DNA of 62,972 nucleotides from positions 1 to 62,972 of the forward strand of contig SVRV01000012.1 of the NCBI GenBank assembly GCA_015064635.1. Direction: 5' to 3'. A program made the position numbers and the translations under genes. The notes beneath the pieces were generated by a model, which ran no database searches, was not told the origin of the DNA, and saw nothing but the letters and a program-made list of their open reading frames with translations. The stretch's first letter is position 1. The number at the start of each line of letters is the position of its first letter. This DNA comes from Oscillospiraceae bacterium. Its GTDB lineage: Bacteria; Bacillota; Clostridia; Oscillospirales; SIG627. Below are positions 49,872-58,443 of the stretch, one piece after another.

Positions 49872-50834
49872 ATGACCAAAGAAAAGTGGTTTAAGGAAGC
49901 CGGCTTCGGTATGATGATACATTGGGGACTCTATTCAATTCTCGGTGGCGAATGGCGTGGCAAGCGTATGGACTATATCGGTGAATGGATAATGTCAAAG
50001 TTTGGAATACCAAACCGCGAGTACGAAAAGCTTGCAGAGGTTTTCAACCCCATATATTTTGATGCAGAGGAATGGGTACAGCTTGCAAAGGCGGCGGGGA
50101 TGAAGTATATTGTTATTACAGCAAAGCATCATGACGGATTTGCCCTCTATCATTCCAAGGCGGACAAGTATAATGTTGTTGACGCCACACCCTTTGGCAG
50201 AGACGTTATCCGTGAACTTGCGGACGCCTGTGCGAGAAATGATATGAAGCTCGGTCTTTATTATTCACAGAATATCGATTGGCACGAGCCTCACGGCGGT
50301 GGCTATGGAAAAGAATTTTATCATACCAATTTTGGTATGAGTTGGGATAATGATTGGGATTTTCCCGACAGAGACCAAAAGAATTATATGATATGCTATG
50401 AAAAGAAAATAAAGCCTCAGGTAAAGGAAATTCTCACCGAGTACGGTGACATATGCCTTATATGGTTTGATACGCCCATGGGAATCCCCGAAGAGTGTTC
50501 AAGAGAGCTTTGTGATATGGTAAAGCATTATCAGCCGAATTGTCTTGTAAATTCCAGAATAGGAAATGATATGGGTGATTATACCTCACTTGGAGATAAT
50601 GAGCTACCCGATGAATATACAGAGAGACTTATTGAGGCTCCCATTACCCTCAATCACACCTGGGGCTATAAGTCCTTTGATAATGATTGGAAATCCCCCG
50701 AAATGGTAAAGGAAATTTTAAACAAATGCCGTGGTTGCGGTGCAAATCTCTTGCTTAATATTGGCCCTGACCATTTGGGAAGACTTCCTGTACCCGCGAT
50801 GGATGTACTGAAGGCTTTGGCTGAACAGAAATAA
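49872..50834 (+). CDS. Glycoside hydrolase family 29 alpha-L-fucosidase, catalytic domain only
   Basis: A 320-residue cytoplasmic enzyme removing terminal alpha-L-fucose. HWGLYS (17-22) and KHHDGFALYHS (about 82-92) are the substrate-binding GH29 motifs and IWFDT contains the nucleophile Asp200. Usual GH29 proteins are 450-550 residues with a C-terminal beta-sandwich; here the protein ends right after the barrel (LLLNIGPDHLGRLP). It lacks a signal peptide, so it would act on imported oligosaccharides. RBS AAGGAG precedes ATG. It faces the AraC regulator and ends at a strong terminator. Confidence 0.88.
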   Translation: MTKEKWFKEAGFGMMIHWGLYSILGGEWRGKRMDYIGEWIMSKFGIPNREYEKLAEVFNPIYFDAEEWVQLAKAAGMKYIVITAKHHDGFALYHSKADKYNVVDATPFGRDVIRELADACARNDMKLGLYYSQNIDWHEPHGGGYGKEFYHTNFGMSWDNDWDFPDRDQKNYMICYEKKIKPQVKEILTEYGDICLIWFDTPMGIPEECSRELCDMVKHYQPNCLVNSRIGNDMGDYTSLGDNELPDEYTERLIEAPITLNHTWGYKSFDNDWKSPEMVKEILNKCRGCGANLLLNIGPDHLGRLPVPAMDVLKALAEQK

Positions 50835-50838
50835 TTGC

Positions 50839-50876
50839 AAAAGGACACAGAAAACTAAAGTTTTTTGTGTCCTTTT
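50839..50876 (+). terminator. Terminator of the fucosidase gene
   Basis: A 17-bp stem (AAAAGGACACAGAAAAC with its complement, one G-U pair) and T-rich tail. Confidence 0.88.
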
Positions 50877-50891
50877 GGTTTATTATATAGG

Positions 50892-50982
50892 AAATTGCAT
50901 CGCAATTTGCATATAACAAATAAAGTCTACCTATAAAATTTGTGAGCGTTAGCGAACATCAGTTGCCGAAGGCGACTTTTTT
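50892..50982. repeat. Second array of short stem-loops, one with tandem G-A pairs
   Basis: AAATTGC/GCAATTT (50892-50908), then TGTGAGCGTTAGCGAACA (50941-50958), then GTTGCC/GGCGAC with GAA loop (50962-50976) and a T run. In the second, TGT pairs with ACA, GC pairs with GC, the two GA steps between them can form sheared G-A pairs and GTTA closes as a tetraloop. Confidence 0.5.
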
Positions 50983-52429
50983 ATATAAGGTTTACTTTTA
51001 TATTTCCCTTTACAAGAGGGGTGCTTTTGTCCCTAAGATAAATATCATGAGCTTCAACTTCCACGTCTGCGTTTCCTTCGAATACAGCAGGTGAAGCTGA
51101 TGACGTAGTAATTCCGCTGATCTTGATATTTCGGGCGAATGCATCATCACTGAAGTGCATTATCGTGTGCAAATCAAAATCTCTTTCGGTATGCACCTGC
51201 GATGCCCGGTACTCCTCAAAATGCTCGGCAAATTTTCGTGAATATCCGACATTGTTGAATTTTAAGTTATCGTACTCACCGCCATCAATGAAAACCGCAA
51301 CCGCAGAATCGCCAAAGGCTTGAACGTTCTCTATAACAGAATCGGCAAGCGTTCTTCCGATGAATATAGGAAACCTTGCTCGGGATTGCACGTTCCTTAC
51401 AATAACGTTATATGTGTCCCCAAGCTGTGCCTTGGTTTCGGGCTTTGATAAATTATAGTAGTAATTCTCACCTATTCTGACCGAGGTAGAAGGTCTTGTA
51501 TCGTCGGAAAATTTGCGCCAATATTCATTCTCGGGCTGTGCAGAGGTGGTTTTTGAATCCATAAAATAATTTTCACTGCATGGAATGCGCAGGGGATTCT
51601 TACTTGCCACTTCATCGGATGGGTCATACTCCACATAAGTCATAAGATTCTCTATCGTTATGTTGTAAACCTTTCTTCCAAAGTGATTCAAAAGGCGAAC
51701 CTGAGCACATCTTGTACCTGTTGTGATATTTCGAATAATTACATTGTGAATAGAATTATCCATACCCACAACATCGTATGTAGGTTCTCCGTTGGTAAGA
51801 GCAACAGTATCATCTTGCGTAAAGCCCGATATATTTTCTATCACAAAATTGTTACATCCTGTGCGGAGGTCGATGCCGTCCTGGTTCGGACAATTGGAAA
51901 AATTCATAAAATAGATATTTGATACTCTTCCGCTTGAACAAAAGTGAAAGCATATTCCCCAATATCTGCAATGAATAAATCGAAGGCCTTCAATGCGAAT
52001 TCTTTCACAGTTGATGAAATGCATGGGACAATTGACGATGACTCTCGGACGTCCATCGCGATTAGCGTTACGTTCAATCAGTCCGTTGTGATTTCCACCG
52101 TCAATGAGAGCATTTCCAACACCATATATGTGAATGTCATATTGTCGATTTTCAAGAAGCTTTCCCTCCTCTGTTCGGGCGTAGGAGTTCTTGAAAATGT
52201 TGTCTAAGCTATCATCAGCCTGACGGAGATGACAGTTGTCAAGACAAATTGTTGTGCCTGTATACACCTTTATGGCGCGGGGGATTATCCATATATCTTT
52301 CCCCGTTCTTTCATTGTGTCGAGGAACGATTACCTTTTCACCCGTTTTAGCCGCTTCGTCAACTGCTTTTTGTATCATTTCAGCGTCGTCTGTGGCATCC
52401 ATATAGAAATTAGGATTAAATTTATTCAT
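50981..52429 (-). CDS. GH28-like right-handed beta-helix protein
   Basis: A 482-residue cytoplasmic protein of the pectate-lyase/polygalacturonase superfamily. The N-terminal part (DATDDAEMIQKAVDEAAKTGEKVIVP) is the usual entry into the beta-helix. GNALIDGGNHNG, NCPNQDGIDLRTGCNN and TQDDTVALTNG contain the paired Asp residues (NQDG and QDD) found at GH28 active sites. It would hydrolyse a uronic acid or related glycosidic bond; the exact family within GH28-like proteins is uncertain. The start at ATG 52429 is preferred to the upstream GTG. It is the last gene of a minus-strand operon with the two Gfo/Idh-type genes. Confidence 0.78.
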   Translation of the reverse strand: MNKFNPNFYMDATDDAEMIQKAVDEAAKTGEKVIVPRHNERTGKDIWIIPRAIKVYTGTTICLDNCHLRQADDSLDNIFKNSYARTEEGKLLENRQYDIHIYGVGNALIDGGNHNGLIERNANRDGRPRVIVNCPMHFINCERIRIEGLRFIHCRYWGICFHFCSSGRVSNIYFMNFSNCPNQDGIDLRTGCNNFVIENISGFTQDDTVALTNGEPTYDVVGMDNSIHNVIIRNITTGTRCAQVRLLNHFGRKVYNITIENLMTYVEYDPSDEVASKNPLRIPCSENYFMDSKTTSAQPENEYWRKFSDDTRPSTSVRIGENYYYNLSKPETKAQLGDTYNVIVRNVQSRARFPIFIGRTLADSVIENVQAFGDSAVAVFIDGGEYDNLKFNNVGYSRKFAEHFEEYRASQVHTERDFDLHTIMHFSDDAFARNIKISGITTSSASPAVFEGNADVEVEAHDIYLRDKSTPLVKGNIKVNLI

Positions 52430-52464
52430 GATTTCCACTCATAATAGACTGTTTTTTGTTCTTA

Positions 52465-53280
52465 TTATACGTTAAGCCAATCTCCGGGCATCGAGCAAGC
52501 GTTCAATATTCCGTCACGGATACGCATTACTCTCATTGTTTCGGCAGGGTCGAAGGGAAGTTCACCTGTCTTGAAGAATTCGATAATGTCAGCCATGAGT
52601 TTTGGGAAGAATTTTGATGTTACGGGTGCATAAGCCTTATCACCGCATACAGAGAAGGGATAGAAGGGAGAATAAATACCTGTCCAGCGGCTTCCGTCGG
52701 CAAATGCTATAGTCCATATTTTCTGGTCACCCTGAATGTCAGCCTTTACTGCCATGGGTTCAGCTTTGATAGTCTTTACAGCCATTTCTATCTGGTGTAT
52801 AACATAGGTTTCAAGGTTTCCGCCCGCACCTGTTGTGATAAGGTTTTTTGTACACTCAACCTTTTCAAGCTCTTCGGCATATCTCAGTGCCGAGGTGCTG
52901 AAAAACTTTACTCCATGCTCTTCAGCAAGAGAGAATATTGCAGCCGCCTCCTGGGTATTTGGAGCAAATGTCTTGTCTATATATACGGGCTTTCCGCACT
53001 TGAATACTTCACGGGCGTATCCGAGATGCTTTTCGGGATTGTCGGGAGAAAGTACGATAATATAGTCGCTCTTTTCGCAAAGCTCAGCTATGCTCTCGCA
53101 CTTTTCTGTACCGAATTTTTTGCACCATTCATCGGTGTTTACTCCGTCATAAGGAGAAACGTACTCCTCTGCCCATGCATATTTTACCGAAAATTCCTCT
53201 GAAAGCTCACTTATCCACTTTGGATAGTTGTTTGCGTGCCATTCGCTGAGGAAATAGTCCACGAAGCCTATGTACTTCAT
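52465..53280 (-). CDS. Gfo/Idh/MocA-like protein with degenerate nucleotide-binding motif
   Basis: A 271-residue protein. The middle (DYIIVLSPDNPEKHLGYAREVFKCGKPVYIDKTFAP) follows the Gfo/Idh/MocA core, with DKT in place of the catalytic EKP. The N-terminal strand (MKYIGFVDYFLSEWHANN) lacks the GxGxxG or GxGxxA dinucleotide loop, so NAD(P) binding is doubtful. The C-terminal dimerisation sheet is short. It overlaps the end of the canonical family member upstream by 4 nt. It may be a non-redox partner or a protein with altered cofactor; function unknown. Confidence 0.72.
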   Translation of the reverse strand: MKYIGFVDYFLSEWHANNYPKWISELSEEFSVKYAWAEEYVSPYDGVNTDEWCKKFGTEKCESIAELCEKSDYIIVLSPDNPEKHLGYAREVFKCGKPVYIDKTFAPNTQEAAAIFSLAEEHGVKFFSTSALRYAEELEKVECTKNLITTGAGGNLETYVIHQIEMAVKTIKAEPMAVKADIQGDQKIWTIAFADGSRWTGIYSPFYPFSVCGDKAYAPVTSKFFPKLMADIIEFFKTGELPFDPAETMRVMRIRDGILNACSMPGDWLNV

Positions 53281-54335
53281 AACTGAATCTCAGCTCCTTT
53301 TTCTGCTGACTTATAAAGAGTGTCAAGAAGCTTCATTGTTTCAAGAATGTTTGAAATGTGGTTTCTGTTCTTTACGCCTGTCTTGATAGACTCAATAAAT
53401 GCATTGTCCTCACGGAGATACATATTGGGAATGTCATATTCGGGCTTGATGGTTTCAAGAGTTTCACCGTCATAAATCTCGAATTTTCCACCGTAAGTGA
53501 GTCTTGCACCCGCCTTGTCGCCAAGGAAGTCGATGAACATTTCGTTCTGGTTAATGTTCTGCGCCCACGCACCGTTGAAGGAGATGCTTGCTTTATCTGT
53601 TCTGATATATCCTGAAATGTAGTCATCAACGTCATTAACACCGTTTTCGACGTCCTTTGTGTCCTCTGCCCACATATTCTGGTATTTGTAGGATTTCATA
53701 TCCTTCGCCATCTCATTGTACGCATCGCAAGTAACATTTTTGAGCTTTGCGTTTCCGAGAATGTAGAGAATCAAATCAAAGAAATGTACACCCCAGTCGA
53801 TAAGCACACCACCGCCTGACTGTGCCTTTGTTGTAAAAGCGCCACCAAGTCCGGGAATTGAACGGAAACATCTGAAGGAGCAGTAAATGTGGTAAATATT
53901 ACCGAATCTGCCCTGGCGGTTCAATTCTTCAAGCATTTCAATGGATTTATTGAAACGGTTGCAAACACCGATGTTGAGTATCTTACCTTGCTTTTCAGCC
54001 TCTTCAGCCATTTCACATGAAAGCTCATAGTTGACGGTAACAGGCTTTTCGCACATAACGTGTTTACCCGCTTTAAGTGCCGCCATCGTAACTTCATAAT
54101 GCGCATAATTGGGAGTGAGAACAAATACGACTTCTACCTCGGGGTCATTGAGTGCAACCTTGTAATCTGTGATTACATTTTCGACAAAGGAATACTTTTC
54201 CTTCACCTTTTCCGCCTTTTCGATGATAAGGTCGCAGGCATACTTGATTCTTATGTCCTTCATTTTTTCAAAGGCAGGGAAGTGAGCATTGTTTGCAATT
54301 CTTCCGCAACCTACAACTGCGATAACTGTACTCAT
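53277..54335 (-). CDS. Gfo/Idh/MocA-family oxidoreductase
   Basis: A 352-residue NAD(P)-dependent sugar oxidoreductase. VIAVVGCGRIANNAHFPAF is the Rossmann loop, VFVLTPNYAHYEVTMAALKAGKHVMCEKPVT holds the EKP motif, and GGVLIDWGVHFFDLILYI supplies the catalytic Asp and His (WGxHxxDL). It should oxidise or reduce a sugar, inositol or sugar acid hydroxyl. The start at 54335 has GGAGG upstream; the longer frame reaches beyond the likely promoter. It is divergent from the AraC regulator at 54519 and heads the operon with its degenerate partner and the GH28-like gene. Confidence 0.9.
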   Translation of the reverse strand: MSTVIAVVGCGRIANNAHFPAFEKMKDIRIKYACDLIIEKAEKVKEKYSFVENVITDYKVALNDPEVEVVFVLTPNYAHYEVTMAALKAGKHVMCEKPVTVNYELSCEMAEEAEKQGKILNIGVCNRFNKSIEMLEELNRQGRFGNIYHIYCSFRCFRSIPGLGGAFTTKAQSGGGVLIDWGVHFFDLILYILGNAKLKNVTCDAYNEMAKDMKSYKYQNMWAEDTKDVENGVNDVDDYISGYIRTDKASISFNGAWAQNINQNEMFIDFLGDKAGARLTYGGKFEIYDGETLETIKPEYDIPNMYLREDNAFIESIKTGVKNRNHISNILETMKLLDTLYKSAEKGAEIQL

Positions 54336-54369
54336 AATAAAATACCTCCGTAATTTTTTTGGTACTTTA

Positions 54370-54375
54370 ATTATA
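54370..54375 (-). promoter_or_regulatory. -10 box of the oxidoreductase operon
   Basis: Minus-strand TATAAT 35 nt upstream of the ATG. A good -35 box is not obvious, so activation by the divergent AraC protein is possible. Confidence 0.4.
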
Positions 54376-54470
54376 TAGTGCGTTTTTCTTTTTTGGAATA
54401 TCGGAACTTTGTACAAAAGATGTCATTTTTTTGGATTTGCGATTTAATTTCGTATTTTTTAAAAAAATAC

Positions 54471-54499
54471 TTGACTCAGGTTTTGTATTTTGGTAAAAT
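54471..54499 (+). promoter_or_regulatory. Promoter of the second AraC regulator gene
   Basis: TTGACT (54471-54476), 17 nt, TAAAAT (54494-54499). Transcription starts just before the RBS, so the GTG at 54519 must be the start. Confidence 0.65.
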
Positions 54500-54518
54500 T
54501 GGAGCAAGAGGTGATAGT

Positions 54519-55379
54519 GTGAATAAGTTTCATATAGACCATCATTATTCTGACGAGCCCATTTGTTACGGTAACACGCTATTTATACAGCTGGGCAGAC
54601 TTTATTGCTCGCCGTCCGCAAAAATAGGCAAGCACGCACACGCCAATATTTACGAGCTTACCATTGTTACGGGAGGGGAAGGCATTGTCACAACCAACGA
54701 TTATCCCGTGACTGTAAAAAAAGGGGATATATACCTTTCGTTTCCCGGAGACTTTCACGAAATTACATCATCTGAAACTAATCCTCTGAAATACGATTTT
54801 TTTGCCTTCAATACAAAAAATGAATGCTTGAAGCAAGAGCTTAAAAGGATAGTTTCCACTGTCAGAAGCTACCCGCAAAGAGTATTTAGGGACGAAAGCG
54901 TAAATATAACAGTCTCAAACGCCATAGCGGAAATGTCCTCAAAGCAGGAGTATAACGAAGAAATACTTGCACTTTTATTCGAGGAAATTCTTTATTACAC
55001 GGTGCGGAACTTCAAAACGGATAAACCACGACGTCAAAGCAAGTATACCATTTCTGCGGATGAGCTTTGCTATCAGATAATGCATTATATTGACACTCAT
55101 ATTTACACCATTGATAATCTCTCTGTTCTCTCCGAAAAGCTGAGCTATAATTATAGCTATCTTTCAGACATCTTCAAGAAAAACACGGGAAACACAATAG
55201 CAGATTATTATCAGACAAGACGGCTTGATACAGCGGCGCTGTTAATTGAAGAGAAACGCTTGTCGGTCAGCAAAATTGCCGAAATGCTGAGATATTCGTC
55301 CCCATATTCCTTCAGTAAAGCATTCAAGAATAAATACGGAGTGTCACCTAAAAGCTATTCAAAGGAGAAAAAAACATGA
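54519..55379 (+). CDS. AraC-family transcription regulator
   Basis: A 286-residue regulator, GTG start with AGAGGTGA upstream. Residues 1-110 form a cupin effector-binding domain (GKHAHANIYELTIVTGGEG, GDIYLSFPGDFHEI). The C-terminal 100 residues are the AraC DNA-binding domain (IDNLSVLSEKLSYNYSYLSDIFKKNTG and SVSKIAEMLRYSSPYSFSKAFKNKYGVSPKSY). Divergent from the Gfo/Idh-GH28 operon, which it probably controls. The first 47 codons of the longest frame lie upstream of the promoter and are discarded. Confidence 0.87.
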   Translation: MNKFHIDHHYSDEPICYGNTLFIQLGRLYCSPSAKIGKHAHANIYELTIVTGGEGIVTTNDYPVTVKKGDIYLSFPGDFHEITSSETNPLKYDFFAFNTKNECLKQELKRIVSTVRSYPQRVFRDESVNITVSNAIAEMSSKQEYNEEILALLFEEILYYTVRNFKTDKPRRQSKYTISADELCYQIMHYIDTHIYTIDNLSVLSEKLSYNYSYLSDIFKKNTGNTIADYYQTRRLDTAALLIEEKRLSVSKIAEMLRYSSPYSFSKAFKNKYGVSPKSYSKEKKT

Positions 55380-55807
55380 AGAAAATAGCTATTTTATTAT
55401 TTTTGTGTATCATCTTTACATCTTGCGGTGAAGATAAAGATATAAGTATAATAGGCGGAGCAGACGGTCCTACCGCTATCACAACAGGAGAAAGAAAAAT
55501 GTATATAAATATAACACCCGATGAAGCAAAACATATAATGGACAGTGGAGAAGAATATGTACTTCTCGACGTAAGAGAGCAAAATGAGTATGATGAAGGT
55601 CATATCCCCGGTGCTATTCTTATCCCTTACACCGAAATCGAAGAAAAAGCTGAGAGCATGATACCCGACAAAAACAAACAAATTCTTGTCTATTGCCGAA
55701 GCGGACGAAGAAGTAAAATTGCATCGGAAGCCCTTCTCAAATTGGGGTATACCGATATTAAAGAGTTCGGTGGAATAATAGATTGGAAATACGAAATAGA
55801 GAAATGA
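55376..55807 (+). CDS. Rhodanese-like lipoprotein
   Basis: A 143-residue exported protein. The signal ends in IFTSC with lipid-anchored Cys17. After a short linker comes IIGGADGPTAI (25-35), a peptide best known from the membrane beta subunit of oxaloacetate decarboxylase. Residues about 42-143 are a single rhodanese domain with active Cys107 in VYCRSGRRS. It would handle sulfane sulfur or redox chemistry outside the membrane. The start overlaps the AraC stop codon (ATGA), so the two are translationally coupled, although the functional link is not obvious. Confidence 0.87.
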   Translation: MKKIAILLFLCIIFTSCGEDKDISIIGGADGPTAITTGERKMYINITPDEAKHIMDSGEEYVLLDVREQNEYDEGHIPGAILIPYTEIEEKAESMIPDKNKQILVYCRSGRRSKIASEALLKLGYTDIKEFGGIIDWKYEIEK

Positions 55808-55809
55808 TA

Positions 55810-55844
55810 AAAGGTTGCACTCTGAGTTACAGAGCGCAACCTTT
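55810..55844. terminator. Convergent terminator between rhodanese and PAP2 genes
   Basis: AAAGGTTGC-x-CTCT pairs with AGAG-x-GCAACCTTT (one mismatch), with T-rich flanks on both strands. Confidence 0.8.
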
Positions 55845-55847
55845 CAA

Positions 55848-56717
55848 TTATATTTTCAGTTTCTTTATTACCCATGGATAAAAGCCCATGACTGCAAATA
55901 TCAAAATGAAGTATTTTACCGACTCGGAGATAAGGGAAATGCGTACATTGGAGAAAACAGCCAGGTCAAAAAGCTCCTTTATTACAAGGGCGAAAAGTAC
56001 TCCTATCACAACTCGGACAAGTCTTTTTATAACAGGTGCTTTACATTCGAGATTTACATACTTTTCTTCAAAGGAGGAAGCCGCGGGAATACCGCAGAGC
56101 ATTCCGTAAAATTTGTAAAAATCTTCAAAATGTATGTCAGCATTGATGAGAAAGAATAAAGCAAACGGTGTCATTGCAACAATAGCGGCAAGGTATAGCA
56201 CATTTTTGTCCTTGACCTTGTCATATATTGTGCTGAAAATGATAGCAAGTGATATACCGATTACAGCGCCTGCAATTACGTCGGAGGGATAGTGAGCACC
56301 CAGATACATTCTGGAAAATGCAACTGCAAATATACCGACAGCGGAAAGAATGGCATATATCAGCCTTTTGCCCTTCAGCGCAAGTACTGTGCTCCAGGTA
56401 GCAAAGCTTTGAGTATGTCCGCTGGGGAAGGAATATCCGGTTGCGGTCTCTGGACGAACACAGCTCACTTTTCCCGATGCAAAAGGTCGGGGCGCACACA
56501 CAAAATTTTTTACAACTCCGTTTATACTGAGGGATGCCATTGTTACAAAGAAAAGCTTTTTTGCAAAGCTTTTGTCTATCATAAAGTAAATTACTGCAAT
56601 TATAACCACAAGAAGTGCGTGCTCTCCTATGGCTGTTACAGCCTCAAAAATGCGGTTTAGCAAAGGCGTTCTTAATCCTTCAAGAGATTTTAGTATTTCA
56701 ATCTCGTATTCCTGCAT
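55848..56717 (-). CDS. PAP2-family membrane phosphatase
   Basis: A 289-residue integral membrane phosphatase. All three motifs are present: K70 ... RP (77-78), PSGH (98-101), and SR (135-136) ... H142 ... D146, the acid phosphatase site acting on lipid phosphates or pyrophosphates such as undecaprenyl diphosphate or phosphatidate. About seven or eight hydrophobic segments; the C-terminal 110 residues add membrane helices beyond the core fold. RBS AAGGAG. Monocistronic. Confidence 0.9.
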   Translation of the reverse strand: MQEYEIEILKSLEGLRTPLLNRIFEAVTAIGEHALLVVIIAVIYFMIDKSFAKKLFFVTMASLSINGVVKNFVCAPRPFASGKVSCVRPETATGYSFPSGHTQSFATWSTVLALKGKRLIYAILSAVGIFAVAFSRMYLGAHYPSDVIAGAVIGISLAIIFSTIYDKVKDKNVLYLAAIVAMTPFALFFLINADIHFEDFYKFYGMLCGIPAASSFEEKYVNLECKAPVIKRLVRVVIGVLFALVIKELFDLAVFSNVRISLISESVKYFILIFAVMGFYPWVIKKLKI

Positions 56718-56746
56718 AAGTACTCTCCTTATTGTTTTATGAAAGT

Positions 56747-56755
56747 ATTATATCA
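56747..56755 (-). promoter_or_regulatory. Extended -10 promoter of the PAP2 gene
   Basis: Minus-strand TGATATAAT, that is an extended -10 (TGN) joined to TATAAT; the -35 is poor. Confidence 0.55.
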
Positions 56756-56823
56756 CACTTTTTTGCAAAAGAACATAACTTGAAAAATAAAGCGTAAAAA
56801 AATAAACTTTTTTTAAAAAACAC

Positions 56824-56852
56824 TTGATTTTTTTGAAAATGTATGCTATTAT
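56824..56852 (+). promoter_or_regulatory. Promoter of rpmE
   Basis: TTGATT (56824-56829), 17 nt, TATTAT (56847-56852). Confidence 0.6.
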
Positions 56853-56895
56853 ACGATGTAACAACGAAGAATATCCGAAGAGAGGTGCAATTCAA

Positions 56896-57093
56896 ATGCA
56901 GAAAGACTTACATCCTGAGTATAAGGATACCGTAATCGTTTGTGCTTGTGGTGCTGAATATCCCACAAAGTCAACCAAGGAGAACATCCACGTTGAAATT
57001 TGTGCTAAGTGCCATCCTTTCTATACAGGCAAGCAGAAACTTGTAGATGCGGGCGGACGTGTTGATAAGTTCAACAAGAAGTTCGGCAGATAA
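56896..57093 (+). CDS. rpmE: 50S ribosomal protein L31, zinc-binding form
   Basis: A 65-residue ribosomal protein. Cys16 and Cys18 in CACG, with [12 protein letters not shown] further on, give the four-Cys zinc site of the Zn-containing L31 type, as opposed to the Cys-free paralogue used in zinc shortage. The end [10 protein letters not shown] is typical. The start is set by AGAGGT upstream of ATG 56896; the longer frame begins in the promoter. It is followed by a terminator and hflX. Confidence 0.95.
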   Translation: MQKDLHPEYKDTVIVCACGAEYPTKSTKENIHVEICAKCHPFYTGKQKLVDAGGRVDKFNKKFGR

Positions 57094-57107
57094 CTTATAC
57101 AAACGAG

Positions 57108-57133
57108 GCGGTGCAGATATGCACCGCTTTTTT
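57108..57133 (+). terminator. Terminator of rpmE
   Basis: GCGGTGCA pairs with TGCACCGC around GATA, followed by TTTTTT (57108-57133). Confidence 0.88.
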
Positions 57134-57153
57134 CGTAGCAAGAGGAATAATCT

Positions 57154-58443
57154 ATGAAAAATACAATTCATGAGACAAAAGATAATACACTTCCTTCAGC
57201 CGTTCTTGTGGCGGTTTATCCCGACACTTCCCACGACGAAAGTGAGCTTGATGAGCTTGCCTCTCTCCTTGAAACAGCGGGCGGAAAGGACGTGGCAAGG
57301 CTTGTCCAGTACAGACCCACTCCCGACAACGCTACGTATATCGGCAAGGGTAAGCTTGAGGAACTGAAGGAGCTTTGCGAAAACGCCGAAATAGAGCTGG
57401 TTATTTTTGATACCGAGCTGTCACCATCTCAGATAAGGGAGATTGAGAATTTCATCGGCGACGTGAGAGTAATTGACCGCACAATGCTCATACTTGATAT
57501 ATTTGCGGGAAATGCCACCACAAACGAGGGCATACTTCAGGTGCAGATTGCAAGACTCAAATATACGATACCCCGCCTCAGAGGTCAGGGAAAGGAGCTT
57601 TCCAGACTTGGTGGCGGTATAGGCACAAGAGGTCCCGGTGAATCCAAGCTTGAAAGTGATAAGCGTCACATCAAGACTCATATAGCATATCTTGAAGAAG
57701 AGCTTCGTGACCTTGAAAAGCGACGTATGACTCAGCGTAAGAACAGAGAAAATTCGTGCATTGTTCAGGTTTCGGTTGCAGGATATACAAACGTGGGAAA
57801 GTCAACACTCCTGAATCGTCTCACCGGTGCCGATATCCTTGCGGCAAATAAGCTTTTCGCAACGCTTGACCCCACAACAAGAAGGTGGACACTCCCAAAT
57901 GCGGGAGAGGTTGTATTAACTGATACCGTAGGCTTTATCAAAAACCTGCCTCACCACCTTATTGATGCTTTCAAGTCAACTCTTGCAGAGGTGGTATTTT
58001 CAGATATAATACTTGTTGTACTTGATATAACAAGTCCCGATGTCCGTGCACAGTACAGCGTAAGTATGGAGCTTATCCACTCACTTCTTGAAAAAGAAGG
58101 TATGGAGGAAAAGCCTATAATATACGTTTTTAATAAGTGTGATATGGCAGAAGAATCCCTGAATGAAGAAATTCTGGGACTCGGCAACAATGAAAATGCA
58201 GTATTCATTTCTGCCGCAACGGGCGAGGGAATCGAAACACTTGTGGACGCTGTGGAAAAGGTCATACTTTCGATGAAAAGGGAAACAAAGTTCCTTCTGC
58301 CTCACAGCAAAGCAGGCTATATAGATATGCTTTATAAAACTTCGAATGTAAAGAGTGTGGAATACGTTGACAACGGAATTGCAATCACAGCGGTTGTTGA
58401 TGACAAGGTACGTGGTCAACTGAAGGAGTATATAAATGAATGA
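57154..58443 (+). CDS. hflX: GTPase HflX
   Basis: A 429-residue ribosome-associated GTPase that in other bacteria rescues or splits stalled or hibernating ribosomes. The N-terminal HflX domain (about 1-190, with GKGKLEEL, IFDTELSPSQ, RTMLILDIFA and RGPGESKLE) is joined to the G domain: Walker A GYTNVGKS (about 210-217), switch region TLDPTTRR, G3 DTVGFI, G4 NKCD. The C-terminal segment is short. It ends 8 nt inside the YigZ gene, so both are translated together. Confidence 0.95.
   Translation: MKNTIHETKDNTLPSAVLVAVYPDTSHDESELDELASLLETAGGKDVARLVQYRPTPDNATYIGKGKLEELKELCENAEIELVIFDTELSPSQIREIENFIGDVRVIDRTMLILDIFAGNATTNEGILQVQIARLKYTIPRLRGQGKELSRLGGGIGTRGPGESKLESDKRHIKTHIAYLEEELRDLEKRRMTQRKNRENSCIVQVSVAGYTNVGKSTLLNRLTGADILAANKLFATLDPTTRRWTLPNAGEVVLTDTVGFIKNLPHHLIDAFKSTLAEVVFSDIILVVLDITSPDVRAQYSVSMELIHSLLEKEGMEEKPIIYVFNKCDMAEESLNEEILGLGNNENAVFISAATGEGIETLVDAVEKVILSMKRETKFLLPHSKAGYIDMLYKTSNVKSVEYVDNGIAITAVVDDKVRGQLKEYINE

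Noticed and set aside
54378..54518. N-terminal extension of the second AraC regulator
   Set aside because: It lies upstream of a TTGACT-17-TAAAAT promoter; RBS and GTG at 54519 fit better.
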